Positions 24,617-35,389 of a DNA stretch of 64,000 nt are shown here, in pieces. The position numbers and the translations under genes are program-made. The notes below the pieces were generated by a model, which saw nothing but the letters and a program-made list of their open reading frames with translations, was not told the DNA's origin and ran no database searches. This DNA comes from Talinum fruticosum (lineage: Eukaryota; Streptophyta; Magnoliopsida; Caryophyllales; Talinaceae): assembly GCA_021018815.1 (NCBI GenBank), contig JAITYX010000066.1, positions 372,001 through 436,000 on the forward strand. Direction: 5' to 3'. How positions within the stretch are numbered: position 1 is the stretch's first letter; every line of letters begins with the position of its first letter.

Positions 24617-25453
24617 CACATATTCGAAAATAAAATATGCCCTCATACTGTATCCATTGAATTTCGTAAAGTGATACACATACTTACCCATCAGATTTTA
24701 TAGGTCTTCATGTTTTATTTCGGTATATAAAAAAATAAAAATATAATACTCATATTCATCCATATTCAAGTATGATGATGTTTCCATTATTAAAAGATTT
24801 AAATATTAGTTTCAATTACAAATATTGATTAGGGACCTGGTTGTTTTAAGTTTTATTATAATAATGGAATATAAGTAATGACAATCTTACAAGTTACATG
24901 GAAATTCTTGTGAAATAATGGCCCAAAATTCGAAGCTCACAAGCGTTAAATACATACGAAATTACAATTATTTTCTTAAGTAAGGGTGTATTCTTATTTG
25001 AGCCACGGATACTTAAGGTACATGTTATTTCAACAAGTGTGATTTCATGTACTCAAATTTGTGTTTTCTTTTTAATGGGTGAGATTATACCAATCAACAA
25101 TTTGTTAGTATAACAAAAAAATATGATTAAACATTCATCAGTGCTAATGAATACTGATCAAATGTTGATTAATCTTGATGATAAGTGCTGATATTAAGAA
25201 CAATCCATATGTAAAGTAGTAAATCCAATAGAGTTATTAAATTAGTGAACCTAATAGAGTTGTCACTATGACAGCTCTGAGTATGATACCAATATTACAA
25301 GGATAACTACAAGTCTTTGAAGATATTCACAAAGACAAGCACGTTTAACTTTCGAATCTGCTAAAGAGTTTAAACTAGAAATACATATTTGTGCTAGAAA
25401 CGTCAATTGACAATTCTCGCATGGATGATGGATGACTCATAAACCATTACATC

Positions 25454-25510
<57 letters not shown>
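25454..25510 (+). repeat. (ATT)n microsatellite
   Basis: An uninterrupted trinucleotide run of about 19 units. Read on the minus strand it encodes poly-Asn inside a spurious ORF. Confidence 0.97.
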
Positions 25511-26130
25511 CTCTATGCATAAATAATATCATTATTATTATAGTCGATCTGTTGTTGTCTGTATGCTTGTGAGTTGTGACGTGAAAATCATGATATTTTC
25601 TCATGTAATGAGATATTTTTCTTGTTCTTTTTCTTTTTTGTTTTGTTTCCCTAGAGGGGTAGATTAGTGAAGGGATGAATTGGTGTTGAATAAGAATATC
25701 AGCACATATAACAAAAAAGTCTAGGCCCACCCTCCCTTTAAAAGCACGATTCATCACATAAACTTTGAGGGCAACTACAAGCTCAACAATTGATCAAAGA
25801 TAGGAACCTAAATGAATGATCATAAAACATAAACATCCAATTTTACACTCCTATAAAGAGTAGTTGGACCTAACTTAAAAAAAAAAAAAAGAAGGATAGT
25901 TACACCACCTCTCTGGTTTTTTTATTTTTTGTTTTTTGGGGGAAGGTTCGCCAAACTTGACAAATAGCACGGGAGAGGAGGGGTTAGGAGGTGGTTGGTT
26001 AGTTCAATACTGAACTTGTTCTAAGCTACCCTGCATTACCATCTTCGACGACATGCATCTACACACATGTTGTTTCGCATCCGCTTCGATGGTACATATT
26101 TGATGCGTTCATCCTCACAAATGGCCTGTA

Positions 26131-26176
26131 GAACATTCAATGACACTTAATGATTAAAAAAAAAACATTCAATGAA
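26131..26176 (+). repeat. Tiny A-tailed insertion flanked by direct repeats
   Basis: AACATTCAATGA occurs at about 26132-26143 and again directly after an A-run at about 26164-26175. Between them is CACTTAATGATT plus the A-run. The shape is that of a severely 5'-truncated retroposon with its target duplication, or a simple microhomology event. Confidence 0.4.
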
Positions 26177-26689
26177 ACAGTAAGGTTCACTGTTTTGGTT
26201 GTCGACCTTTGACCCTAGAATGACGATCATTTGCCTAACCCCATCAGAGCTAGGCAGAAGAATTTGAGCTTGAGCGTAATCTAAAAGTCAAACCATTTAC
26301 AATCTCTGTTTACAAGGTAACCCCCTCCCCACCAGAAGGGAAACTAAGGGAGGGCAAACAAAAGAAAAGATGACAATCAAATAACACTCGCAAAAAATAA
26401 GGTTCGAGTTATTTTGTGTTCGGTCAATTTTGACATTTGGACAAAACCCTCAAACTCAAATCCTATCCGAATTACGAATTCGAACACCGTCTTCATACTC
26501 AAATCCGGACTCGAATGTCCGATACCTTACTCAAATGACTTAATGTCTGAATTTTTAATCCGAATGACTTAGCAGATTAAGTATGCGAAACACAGATTTG
26601 GTGTTTTTAATACTTTTGTGCCGCAAACTAGTAGATAAAAAAGAACTCCATAACCAAGCACAATTATTTTGGTACAAAAACATTATAAA

Positions 26690-28279
26690 TGAAGACTCGG
26701 ACACTCGCTCAATACTTTTCTCGAGTTGTATAAAAGGAATCGGGTATAACAATCTCGTACTTATAGAGTTTTGATTCCAAGGCATTCTCTGTTTGCTAGA
26801 AACTTTTCTGTGTGATACGGTATCTTATCTAAGTGATACGGCTTTTACTTCGTGTATTTCCTGCTTATCCTTGAGTGACTCAAAAACCGATATGCGTACC
26901 TCATCCCGTTCCGAGTCTCTCATCACTCGATTTATCGCATGTTGAATAGACTAGTATTTCGACTGTTCTCACTCGGATCCGACTTGTGTTTATAAGCTCT
27001 ATTCCGATATAGTCAGTGCTTCTAGTCTATTTCATGCTTAGTCTATATCAAGTTATTTCACTCGATATTCTTTATTTAATTTGATTCTTCGCTTAGACTA
27101 AGTCGGATGGAATTATGAGTATTATGGATATTAGACTCGAAAACTCCATTCTCTTTCCGACTCGGATAATCGGTTGCTTAATTATCGTAATTATTTTATT
27201 ATCTCGTGTCTAATCTTGGACCAAAGTATTTTATACTTTGAGAACCAAAATTGATTTACTTTTGTAGGTTATTCAAACGAGGATACACTTTTCAAACTAC
27301 AAAAGTAACCTGGCTTCAAAACGTCAAATCACCAAGTAGACATGGCTTTTCACCTTCTCTACTTCAGTCCCGTAAGATTGTGTTAGAGCTGTCTGTTTCC
27401 AAATCTGGAAAACTGGAACGCTAAGCTTAACGGTGGTTTCCACCTTATCTTTCAAGACACCACTAGTGGTTTTGGGACTTCCAAGAGAGTTAAACCGTTA
27501 TCCAACGTTAACATTACAATGGATACTTTCCGAGTGACCGAGAAAGCTTCATCAACGGTTACAAAGGACTCTCGGTCAGCAGATGAAGATAACGGCTACT
27601 CGCCTGGTCATCTATAAAAAGAAGCCACCTCACAAGACTTGAAGATTGCCGAACCTATTGTTAATACACGTACTTGAAAAAAGTCATTGTATTCATTCTC
27701 AATCTTCTACTTACAACTCCCTCTCCGTAATTCATTACTTTCGAGTTGTAAGGTCTTGTACTCGCTTATAAACACTTTCTTACTTTCTCTGTAAGGTCCC
27801 TTGACTAAGTCTGTAAAGGTTAACTCAGCTTAGTTGTCCCTAGCTGTAAGGGTTATCTCGGTTAGGAAGTACTAGATCGAGATAAGGGAATTTCGAGTCT
27901 AGGAAAACTTGTATAGAGTTGTCTAAGGGAGCAACTCGGGTTCGATCGATTCACGGTATTTTGTGGACTCAAAATAGTGGATTTGACTTCGTGCTTGGAT
28001 TAGCACGGTTTGTGGTTTTTGCCTCAGGAGGGTTTCCACGTAATCTCTCCGTGTTATCTTTCGAGTTCATTCTAGACTCGGACAGCTTTTATAGCTCCGG
28101 CTTAACTTGCTTATTTATTTGTGATAGCATTTCGAGTCCAAACTTTTCCGACCTGCCGATTGACTCGTAACTCGTCTCTGTCTCATCTTTGACCAAAGAG
28201 GTAAAGTTTCCACGGAAAACTTCCATCACCCTATTCACCCCCTCTAGGGTGACTCGGACTCTCCTTGAGCAAACCCGCA
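26690..28279 (+). repeat. Sirevirus LTR (1590 bp) with TSD ATAAA, locus D left copy
   Basis: It starts TGAAGACTCGG and ends AAACCCGCA. ATAAA is found at 26685-26689 and again at 28280-28284, so it looks like a solo LTR. It holds the hairpin AAAGTATTTTATACTTT near 27223-27239 and the TATA box CTATAAAAAG at 27612-27621. The unusual CCGCA end is shared only with the LTR at 32018-33609, showing the two are a pair. Confidence 0.9.
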
Positions 28280-28680
28280 ATAAACATAAAACTAACAATC
28301 ACAAGTTGATTTACAATACTACAAAGAGCAAAACCAACAAATATTATGAATTCCTAAAAGTTGAAGTTACAAATCAAAACTCAAACGATGTCACTTGTCT
28401 AGTAAGTTGCCTCCAAGAGTCCACTGTTACCGTTGAGGATGGGTTTGTCGGTTCTCACCATCATGAATCTGAATGAAAAACAATGAATCCACCATTAGAA
28501 AAGAGAGGGCGGGGAGCGGAGGAAGAAAGAGAGTGAATGGAGAACATCCTAAAGAGAATAGACGAGCACTCGTTGTCGAAGAGAGAGAAAGGGAAGCAGA
28601 GAAAACATATAGAGTGAAGAGAGAGTATTGGAAAGAGTTATAGGGTTTTTTGGTTTAATTAGTTTATATGGGGAGTTAGT
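28280..28680 (+). repeat. Host-flank copy 1 at locus D
   Basis: About 400 bp starting with the TSD ATAAA and ending at GGGGAGTTAG. It recurs after the second LTR (33610-34010) with only about six differences by eye. It is not part of a Sirevirus internal region and lacks a primer site, so it is duplicated target flank. Confidence 0.85.
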
Positions 28681-28712
28681 TTATATCGAAGAGAGAGAAA
28701 GGGAACCAGATA
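28681..28712 (+). other. Templated filler at the locus D junction
   Basis: TTTATAT plus CGAAGAGAGAGAAAGGGAA.CAGA (28686-28710) copies the segment at 28576-28600 with one mismatch. It lies exactly between the flank copy and the resuming retrotransposon sequence at ATCATGTTTAG. Such scrambled local copies are typical of synthesis-dependent end joining. Confidence 0.7.
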
Positions 28713-29317
28713 TCATGTTTAGTGTGTGTTTGTGCGCAAGATTTCAAGCTAATCCGAAGGAATTACATCTCACTACGGTGAAGAGAATTTTTAGATATCT
28801 TGCAGGTACTCGTAACTTAGGTCTATGGTATTCAAGAGACTCGTAACCGACTCTCACCTGGATACTCGCATACGTACTACGCTGGATATAAAGTTGATCG
28901 AGAGAGCACTTCCGGAGCTTGCCAATTTCGGGTCAATCCCTAATATCCTAGCACTCAAAGAAGCAGTAACTCAGTAGCTCTATCAACTACCGAAGCTGAA
29001 TATATTGCAGCTGGAGCTCGTTGCGCTCGTATTCTATGGATAAAGCAACACTTGAAAGATCTTGGACTGTCCTTCAAATCGGTTCGAATCATGTGTGACA
29101 ATCAAAGTGCAATCAGCATCACCAAGAATCCAGTCCAACATTCGAAAACAAAGTATATCGAGGTCGGACATCACTTCTTACGAGACCACTCGAAAAAGGT
29201 GATATTGAACTTGAGTTCATTCCTACTAATCTTTAATTAGTTGATATCTTTACTAAGCCTCTTGGTGAAGATCGGCTTTGCTTTATTCGGAATGAGCTTG
29301 GTATGTTAAATGGTTAA
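28713..29317 (+). pseudogene. Truncated pol (RT end and RNase H) of element D
   Basis: Reading begins in the RT/RNase H connection (MFSVCLCARFQANPKELHLTT, RYLAGTRNLGLWYS). It continues through RNase H with YKVDRESTSGACQF-like sequence, TTEAEYIAAGA and MCDNQSAISITKNP. The stop is at 29315-29317. Protease, integrase and most RT are absent. The catalytic D and E region is recognisable but frameshifted. Confidence 0.82.
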
Positions 29318-29951
29318 CTATGTGCATTTTTTTCTTTATCCCGTGTTATGTGTTTTTCAAACTTTCAATAACCATTAGCTCAGCTTGATTCAGTGATACT
29401 AGGTTAGTAGTTATTTTTTTGTTTCGAGTTACTCGAAACCATTATGAGTCATACTCAGATGTAGAGAAAAATTTGGACTTCAAATTTTGTGAAATTATCT
29501 CTAAAGTAGTGGAAAGTTTCGGAATATATTTTCAAAATCTTTTCTCTTTCTCTCGAGCGCCGTGATCGACGATAGCCGTGGATCTATAACCGCTGAAATA
29601 TTAACCGTTGAAGAGAACCGTCACACCGGTCTTCGATGACCGATGGACAAGCCGAGTCGAACGGAGTTATACTTAACGAATAGTTGACGGGCGCGTTTCT
29701 TTTCTATAAATAGCGCCTATTCATCTTCGTCTCGGTATTCTACATTTCATATCTCTCCCTCAAACGAAACTTTTCACTGAAGCTTTCTACGTACACGGTG
29801 ATTGTTGAAGTTCTTCAAGCGTCGTAAAGGCCATCTCACGTAAGTTTCGATCGCTCTCATCTCGCTTCTTCTACTCTTTTTCGTTTGCTCTCATCTACCT
29901 CTTCCTCTCTCTTCTTACTCAAAAATTTCATCTTTCCTTCCACCTCTCACA
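29318..29951 (+). other. Spacer between pol and third ORF, element D
   Basis: It is homologous to 18291-18924 of element C and 43228-43850 of E. It carries TCTCGAGCGCCGTGATCG near 29552-29570, ACCGTCACACCGG near 29620 and a TATA-like CTATAAATAGCGCC near 29704. Confidence 0.5.
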
Positions 29952-31590
29952 ATGCCTAAAAGAGGTAACCATCCCGACTTTCAGGTCTCCTCCTCCGCCA
30001 AAAAGCCTCGCACCAAAACTCCGTAAAGCTCAACCCCTCTAAACCCATTGTCACCCAAAGACCTTGCGCTGGACGACAAATTCTTTCCTACAACCAAATT
30101 TTCTTAGTTGGCTCACATCCAAACCACCGGCGTATATAACTCTATGTGCTTCAGCGAGTTCATCTATCCCGAACTCGTTTCTTAGTTCTACACTCACCTC
30201 ACCTCCTCGGAAAATGTTCTAACCTCCCGGGTTTAGAACATCACTGTTCGAATAAGCACCTCTCTCCTCCACCGGTTGTTCAAGGTTTCCTGCCTTTTCT
30301 TGAACAAGCAACCCCATTCCTTTCACCGAGGTCGCCGACGACTTCTTTGAAAAGTACGCCGAAGAGTTCCCCGAGTCCAGGAAGAACTTTTCGGTGACTC
30401 GCTTGAAGTCGAAGCACGCCTTCGTGCTTTCTGCTGATGAGAACTTTTTCTCTCAAGCATTCTAGCAAGGAGAACCCCAACTCCAAGCACCTCAAATCTC
30501 TTTTTGACATTCTTGAGGGCTACGAAGTAGACCTCTTTCCTTCAATAATTGAGCGGATGGCAGCTGTGCCAGCTCAACTTCAAACCAAGAAGAACACCTC
30601 TCTTCCTTTCGGTGCTCTTCTCACCCTTGTCTTCAAACAATTCCAAGTTCCTCTCCCTCGCACTCCAAACGTCGTGTCCGATGCCGCCGTTGTTGTCGGC
30701 AAAAGGAACTTCGTGGCTACGGATATCGTGAAACCGAACTCGGTGTCCGGGTCCATAACTCGGAGCCGAGGCCTCCTTCTCCGCCTCGGACTCGTAAATC
30801 AACCCCTCTCTCTCTCCCTCGCCACTTGGTGGTGCCTCCACCTCAGGTGCCTCAAAATCTCTCTCTGCTATTTTGTCCCCGTTTTTATGGACAAAATCAG
30901 CTCTATGTCCACTATCTTCCGAGACACGCTCCGGTCTTTCAAACTTGTCCTCCAAAATATGAATATCAACCAAAAGACCGCCTAATCCCAAATCCGAGAG
31001 CAAGCAAACTCGATTCTTGAGATGAGGGAGCCGGTGAAGGAGCGAAGGAGCTGGTCGAGCTCCTCGAGAGAGAAGGTCCAAGGCGGCTCAAGACTATGGT
31101 GACTCGGACGCGTCCGAAGCATCTTCGAGCCTGTGTCCGACCTCCTCGGACAGCTGGGAAGCGAAGAAGAAGAAGCTGCAAATGCAGAAGCAGCAGACGC
31201 CGAGGAGCCTGCGGCTGAAGCGGATCACTCGGGCAAGGGGAGGCACACAAGGAAGAAGCAGTGGGAACTGCCGAGGGTCAGCCTGCTCCACAAGCTCGGA
31301 TAGTAGTACTCAGCTCGCATGGCAGCTTGGGTGGGTCGAAGACCTAGCCGCACCGGCGGGTCAAACCGAGCAGCCCCTCCAGCCTACCGAGGTTCAACAG
31401 GAAGAACCCCTCGATCCACTCGTTCTGGGTCAGCCACTCGGAGCCGAGCCTCCGACGATCATACCGGCTTCTCCATCCGCCGCGCTTAAGCACATCGTCA
31501 AAATCTTACCAACGCCGGCGTACCTCCACTCCCTCCGCTTCCACTCGAAATCCCCTCTCCCTCGTAGGCGCCATGCACTGAGTCACAATT
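29952..31590 (+). pseudogene. env-like third ORF of element D
   Basis: MPKRGNHPDFQVSSSAKKPRT starts at 29952. The LDDKFFPTTKFS..IQTTGVY block follows, then YPELVS, NVLTSRV, EVADDFFEKYAEEFPESRKNF (frame-dependent, 30330-30390) and FGALLTLVFKQFQVPL (30615-30660). A Gln/Glu/Leu-rich helix (30960-31070) and an acidic tail follow. About five frameshifts are needed to read it through. The function is unknown; position and domains match the other copies. Confidence 0.6.
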
Positions 31591-31712
31591 CCTCAGTCCG
31601 CCGATTCTTCTTCTTTCGAGAGGTTTTCACTTTTCCTTTTTTGTCCGGACATCTAAGTTGTACTAATTGTTCTTTTCTTCCCTTCTTTTTGTTGTTGTTT
31701 TTGCTGAAAGGC

Positions 31713-31724
31713 AAGGGGGAGAAA
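31713..31724 (+). promoter_or_regulatory. Internal polypurine tract, element D
   Basis: AAGGGGGAGAAA in the GCTGAAAGGC context, identical in placement to elements C and E. Confidence 0.7.
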
Positions 31725-32003
31725 TAGAGTCGAAAAACTTGTTGTCTTGTTTAGGGGAGTTTTTCCCTCCTTTTGAATAGATTTCTTTTTAACTTTAATG
31801 GACTAATGCATTTCATTATTAATTTCGAGTTCATTATTAATAGCATGCTTTTCCGAGTTCATATTAATTCCTTGATAAAGCATACTTTACTTTATGCTCG
31901 ATACATTAAGTATGTCTTACTCATCTCATTTCATGTGCAACTACTCGGAATCGGATCTTTTTCACTAACAAAGTTTCTGTCTAAGTATGGAATGCCTTTC
32001 ATC

Positions 32004-32017
32004 AAAAAGGTGGAGAT
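32004..32017 (+). promoter_or_regulatory. 3' polypurine tract of element D
   Basis: AAAAAGGTGGAGAT directly before the LTR start; one T interrupts the purine run compared with element E. Confidence 0.7.
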
Positions 32018-33609
32018 TGAAGACTTAGACACTCGCTTAATACTTTTCTCGAGTTGTATAAAAGAAATCAGGTATAACAATCTCGTACTTATAGAGTTTT
32101 GATTCCAAGGCATTCTCTGTTTGCTAGAAACTTTTCTCGTGTGATACGGTATCTTATCTAAGTGATACGGCTTTTACTTCGTGTATTTCCTGCTTATCCT
32201 TGAGTGACTCGGAAAACTCATATGCGTATCTCATCCTGTTCTAAGTCTCTCATAACTCAAATTTATCGCATGTTGAATAGACTAGTGTTTCAACTGTTCT
32301 CACTCGGATCCGACTTGTGTTTATAAGCTCTATTCTGATATAGTTAGTGCTTCTAGTCTGTTTCATGCTTAGTCTATATCAAGTTATTTCACTCGATATT
32401 CTTTACATAACTTGATTTTTCCCTTAGACTAAGTCAGATAGAATTATGAGTATTATGGATATTAGACTCGAAAACTCCATTCTCTTTCGACTCGGATAAT
32501 CGCTGCTTAATTATCGTAATTATTTTATTATCTGTGTCTAATCTTGGACCAAAGTATTTTATACTTTGAGAACCAAAATTGATTTACTTTTGTAGGTTAT
32601 TCAAACGAGGATACACTTTTCAAACTACAAAAGTAACCTGGCTTCAAAACGTCAAATCACCAGACAGACATGGCTTTTCACCTTCTCTCGCTCCAAGTCC
32701 CATAAGATTGTGTCGTAGCTGTCTATTTCCAAATCTGGAAAACTGAACGCTAAGCTTAACGGTGGTTTCCACCTTATCTTTCAAGACACCACCAAGTGGT
32801 TTTGGGACTTCCAAGAGAGTTAAACCGTTGTCCAACGCTCACATTACAACGGATACTTTCTAAGTGACTCGAGAAAACTTCGTCAACGGTCACAAAGGAC
32901 TCTCAGTCGCAGATGAAGATAACGGCTACTCGCTTGGTCATCTATAAAAAGAAGCCACCTCACAAGACTTGAAGATTGTCGAACCTATTGTTAATACACG
33001 TACTTGAAAAAAGTCATTGTATTCATTCTCAATCTTCTACTTACAACTCCTCTCTCGTAATTCATTACTTTCGAGTTGTAAGGTCTTGTACTCAATTACA
33101 AACACTTTCTTACTTTCTCTCGTAAGGTCCCTTGACTAAGCCGTAAAGGTTAACTCAGCTTAGTTGTCCCTAGCTGTAAGGGTTATCTCAGCTAGGAAGT
33201 ACTAGATCGATAAGGGAATTTCGAGTCTAGGAAAACTTGTATAGAGTTGTCTAAGGGAGCAACTCGGGTTCGATCAGCTCACGGTATTTTGTGGACTCAA
33301 AATAGTGGATTTGACTTCGTGCTTCGATTAGCACGGTCCGTGGTTTTCTCGCCCAGGAGGGTTTCCACGCAATCTCTCCGTGTTATCTTTCCGAGTTCAT
33401 TCTAGACTCGGACAGCTTTATGACTCCGGCTTAACTTGCTTATTTATTCGTGATAACATTTCGATTCCAAAATTTTCTCGACCCGCCGATTGACTCGTAA
33501 CTCCGTCTCTGTCTCATCTTTGACAAAAGAGCTAAAGTGTCCACGAAAAACTTCCATCACCCTATTCACCCCCTCTAGGGTGACTCGGACTCTCCCGAGC
33601 AAACCCGCA
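32018..33609 (+). repeat. 3' LTR of element D (1592 bp)
   Basis: It starts TGAAGACTTAG and ends AAACCCGCA. It is followed by ATAAA (33610-33614), the same TSD as at 26685 and 28280. Hairpin AAAGTATTTTATACTTT is near 32551-32567 and the TATA box CTATAAAAAG near 32942-32951. It is close to the left LTR; differences cluster at CTG/CAG versus CG sites. Confidence 0.9.
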
Positions 33610-34010
33610 ATAAACATAAAACTAACAATCACAAGTTGATTTACAATACTACAAAGAGCAAAACCAACAAATATTATGAATTCCTAAAAGTTGAAGTTAC
33701 AAATCAAAACTCAAACGATGTCACTTGTCTAGTAAGTTGCCTCCAAGAGTCCACTGCTACCGTTGAGGATGGGTTTGTCGGTTCTCACCATCATGAATCT
33801 GAATGAAATACAATGAATCCACCATTAGAAAAGAGAGAGCGGGGAGCGCAGGAAGAAAGAGAGTGAATGGAGAACATCCTAAAGAGAATAGACGAGCACT
33901 CGTTGTCGAAGAGAGAGAAAGGGAAGCAGAGAAAACATATAGAGTGAAGGGAGAGTATTGGAAAGAGTTATAGGGTTTTTTGCTTTAATTAGTTTATATG
34001 GGGAGTTAGG
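33610..34010 (+). repeat. Host-flank copy 2 at locus D
   Basis: Near-identical to 28280-28680, then continuing into unique flank (GTAGTCTGTGTGGAAG), so this copy is the original right flank of the insertion. Confidence 0.85.
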
Positions 34011-34284
34011 TAGTCTGTGTGGAAGTTAACTAAAAGCCCAAAAAATCAGAAGTTCAATTTCAAAATTTGAAAATTTTAACCCTACCACCTCTTTTAACCA
34101 TTCGGCCCGTAAGCCTACATGATCAACAGCTCAATTTTTAAGCCTAAGAATTTGGGTTTCGAGTCGTATTTTACCAAAATTCGGACAACTCGAATTTTTG
34201 ACGCTAAATTCGAACCCGAACCCGACTTTACATAGTCCAAAAGTCCGAATATTAAAGTTGGACAAAAAATGGTAGCTGGACCCG
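34011..34284 (+). other. Unassigned flank left of the MULE
   Basis: AT-rich DNA with many 'ttcgaa/ccgaac' type near-palindromes (34150-34250). No gene is seen. Confidence 0.4.
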
Positions 34285-34530
34285 ATTTTATTCGGGTTGG
34301 ACAAATTCGATATTCGAGTCTTACACATCTTTGCCACTACTACAATCAAGCATCATAGGTCAATGACTTGTCATAACATATTGATAGTGAAAGGAACACG
34401 AGACACACACACACAAATGGTTATTAGAGTCGGTTTTATTTAGGTTGAACAAATTCGGATATTTGGGTCGGACACATTTTTGCCAAGCACTACAATCAAG
34501 CATCACAACTCAATGACTTGTCATAAGTAA
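34285..34530 (+). repeat. Imperfect tandem duplication (about 147 bp offset)
   Basis: TTTTATTCGGGTTGGACAAA at 34285 recurs as TTTTATTTAGGTTGAACAAA at about 34432. The CACTACTACAATCAAGCATCA and CAATGACTTGTCATAA blocks also recur. The second unit ends just before the TG/TA microsatellite. Confidence 0.75.
34402..34416 (+). repeat. (AC)n microsatellite
   Basis: A short dinucleotide run between the two tandem units. Confidence 0.85.
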
Positions 34531-34532
34531 AC

Positions 34533-34555
34533 GTGTGTGTGTATGTGTGTGTGTG

Positions 34556-34613
<58 letters not shown>
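34533..34613 (+). repeat. (TG)n(TA)n compound microsatellite
   Basis: A TG run to 34564, then about 24 TA units, ending exactly where the MULE terminal inverted repeat begins. This suggests the element landed in or beside a TA tract. Confidence 0.95.
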
Positions 34614-34616
<3 letters not shown>

Positions 34617-34680
34617 CATCCGTATCCCTCGTACTATGCGTTAATCATTTTTCTATCTATGTTGTATGGAAAATAATTTT
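34614..34680 (+). repeat. MULE left terminal inverted repeat
   Basis: The TIR carries CCCTCGTACTAT, AATCATTTTTCTA and TATGGAAAATAATTTT. The same three blocks occur in reverse complement at 50355-50424 and 52105-52174. A CT-rich tract (34858-34880) mirrors the GA-rich tract near the right end, so the inverted similarity may extend further. Confidence 0.88.
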
Positions 34681-35389
34681 CAACCCCTCTAACTTTACTC
34701 GGCATATTAGTATTTTAATTAAACTTGGGATTTAAAGTTGATTGAAGTATTTAAAACACAAAAATACCCTTACATAATTGAACCCCACCATAGTTATATT
34801 TCATTTTGAATTCAGTAGTGTTTAGAAAAAACAACCTCGAAACTTTGTTCATAGGTCCTCTCTCTCTCTCTCTCCCTCTTCGTCGTCATCTTCTACTCAT
34901 TTAAACACAAAGATCTGAGAAATTCATCTATAATAGTGAAGAAAGATCTCTTTGTCTTCTTCTTTGTCATTTTCTCTCGAGTGCTAAAATTGTTGTGGAT
35001 GGTATGCTTCCCAATCTAGAACTCGGTGGGAAGATTTACTTGTGAGAAACATCAAATTCATTAAGAATTAAGGCTGAAGATTGCAGAAGGTTAGTAATCT
35101 TTCCTTAATTTGGTATCATTATAGTAAATTTTGCTGAAACTTGATTTGGTATGAATCGGTGCGAATGTTTTGTTTTGGTTGGGAGGATGGGTGTAATGGA
35201 ATTTTTTTTTTTAAAAATGTTGAAAAATTTGCATGTCGTTGAGCAATGTTAAAATCATTGAAAAAAAGTATAGAATTAGGCATGAGAAATATTTGAATTT
35301 TGAAATTAAGGTTTTCATATTAGGGTTTTAGTTTAAAAACGAATTATAATTGTTGTATTTATATAAGGCTCGTTGTTATTAAAATGTAG
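34681..35389 (+). other. MULE 5' non-coding region
   Basis: Contains a CT-repeat at 34858-34880 with CTTCGTCGTCATCTTC after it, and AT-rich DNA that would be leader or intron. No coding stretch is recognised. Confidence 0.5.

Larger units (their letters stand above)
24617..26684 (+). other. Unassigned AT-rich DNA
   Basis: No protein or RNA gene is recognisable. It holds an ATT microsatellite (25454-25510), an A-run at 25877-25890, and a small A-tailed insertion flanked by direct repeats near 26132-26175. The last 280 bp carry 'ccgaatgactta' and 'caaatccgaatt' type near-repeats. This is probably old host or decayed repeat DNA, and it is the left flank of locus D. Confidence 0.45.

Noticed and set aside
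25437..25757. Minus-strand ORF of 106 codons with poly-Asn
   Set aside because: The Asn run is the ATT microsatellite; nothing else in it resembles a protein family.
28399..28464. Possible host gene first exon (minus strand) in the duplicated flank, with a pyrimidine-rich leader and AG before ATG
   Set aside because: Only 22 codons before a stop, no family recognised, and no downstream exon found. It is repeated at 33729-33794 only because the flank is duplicated.
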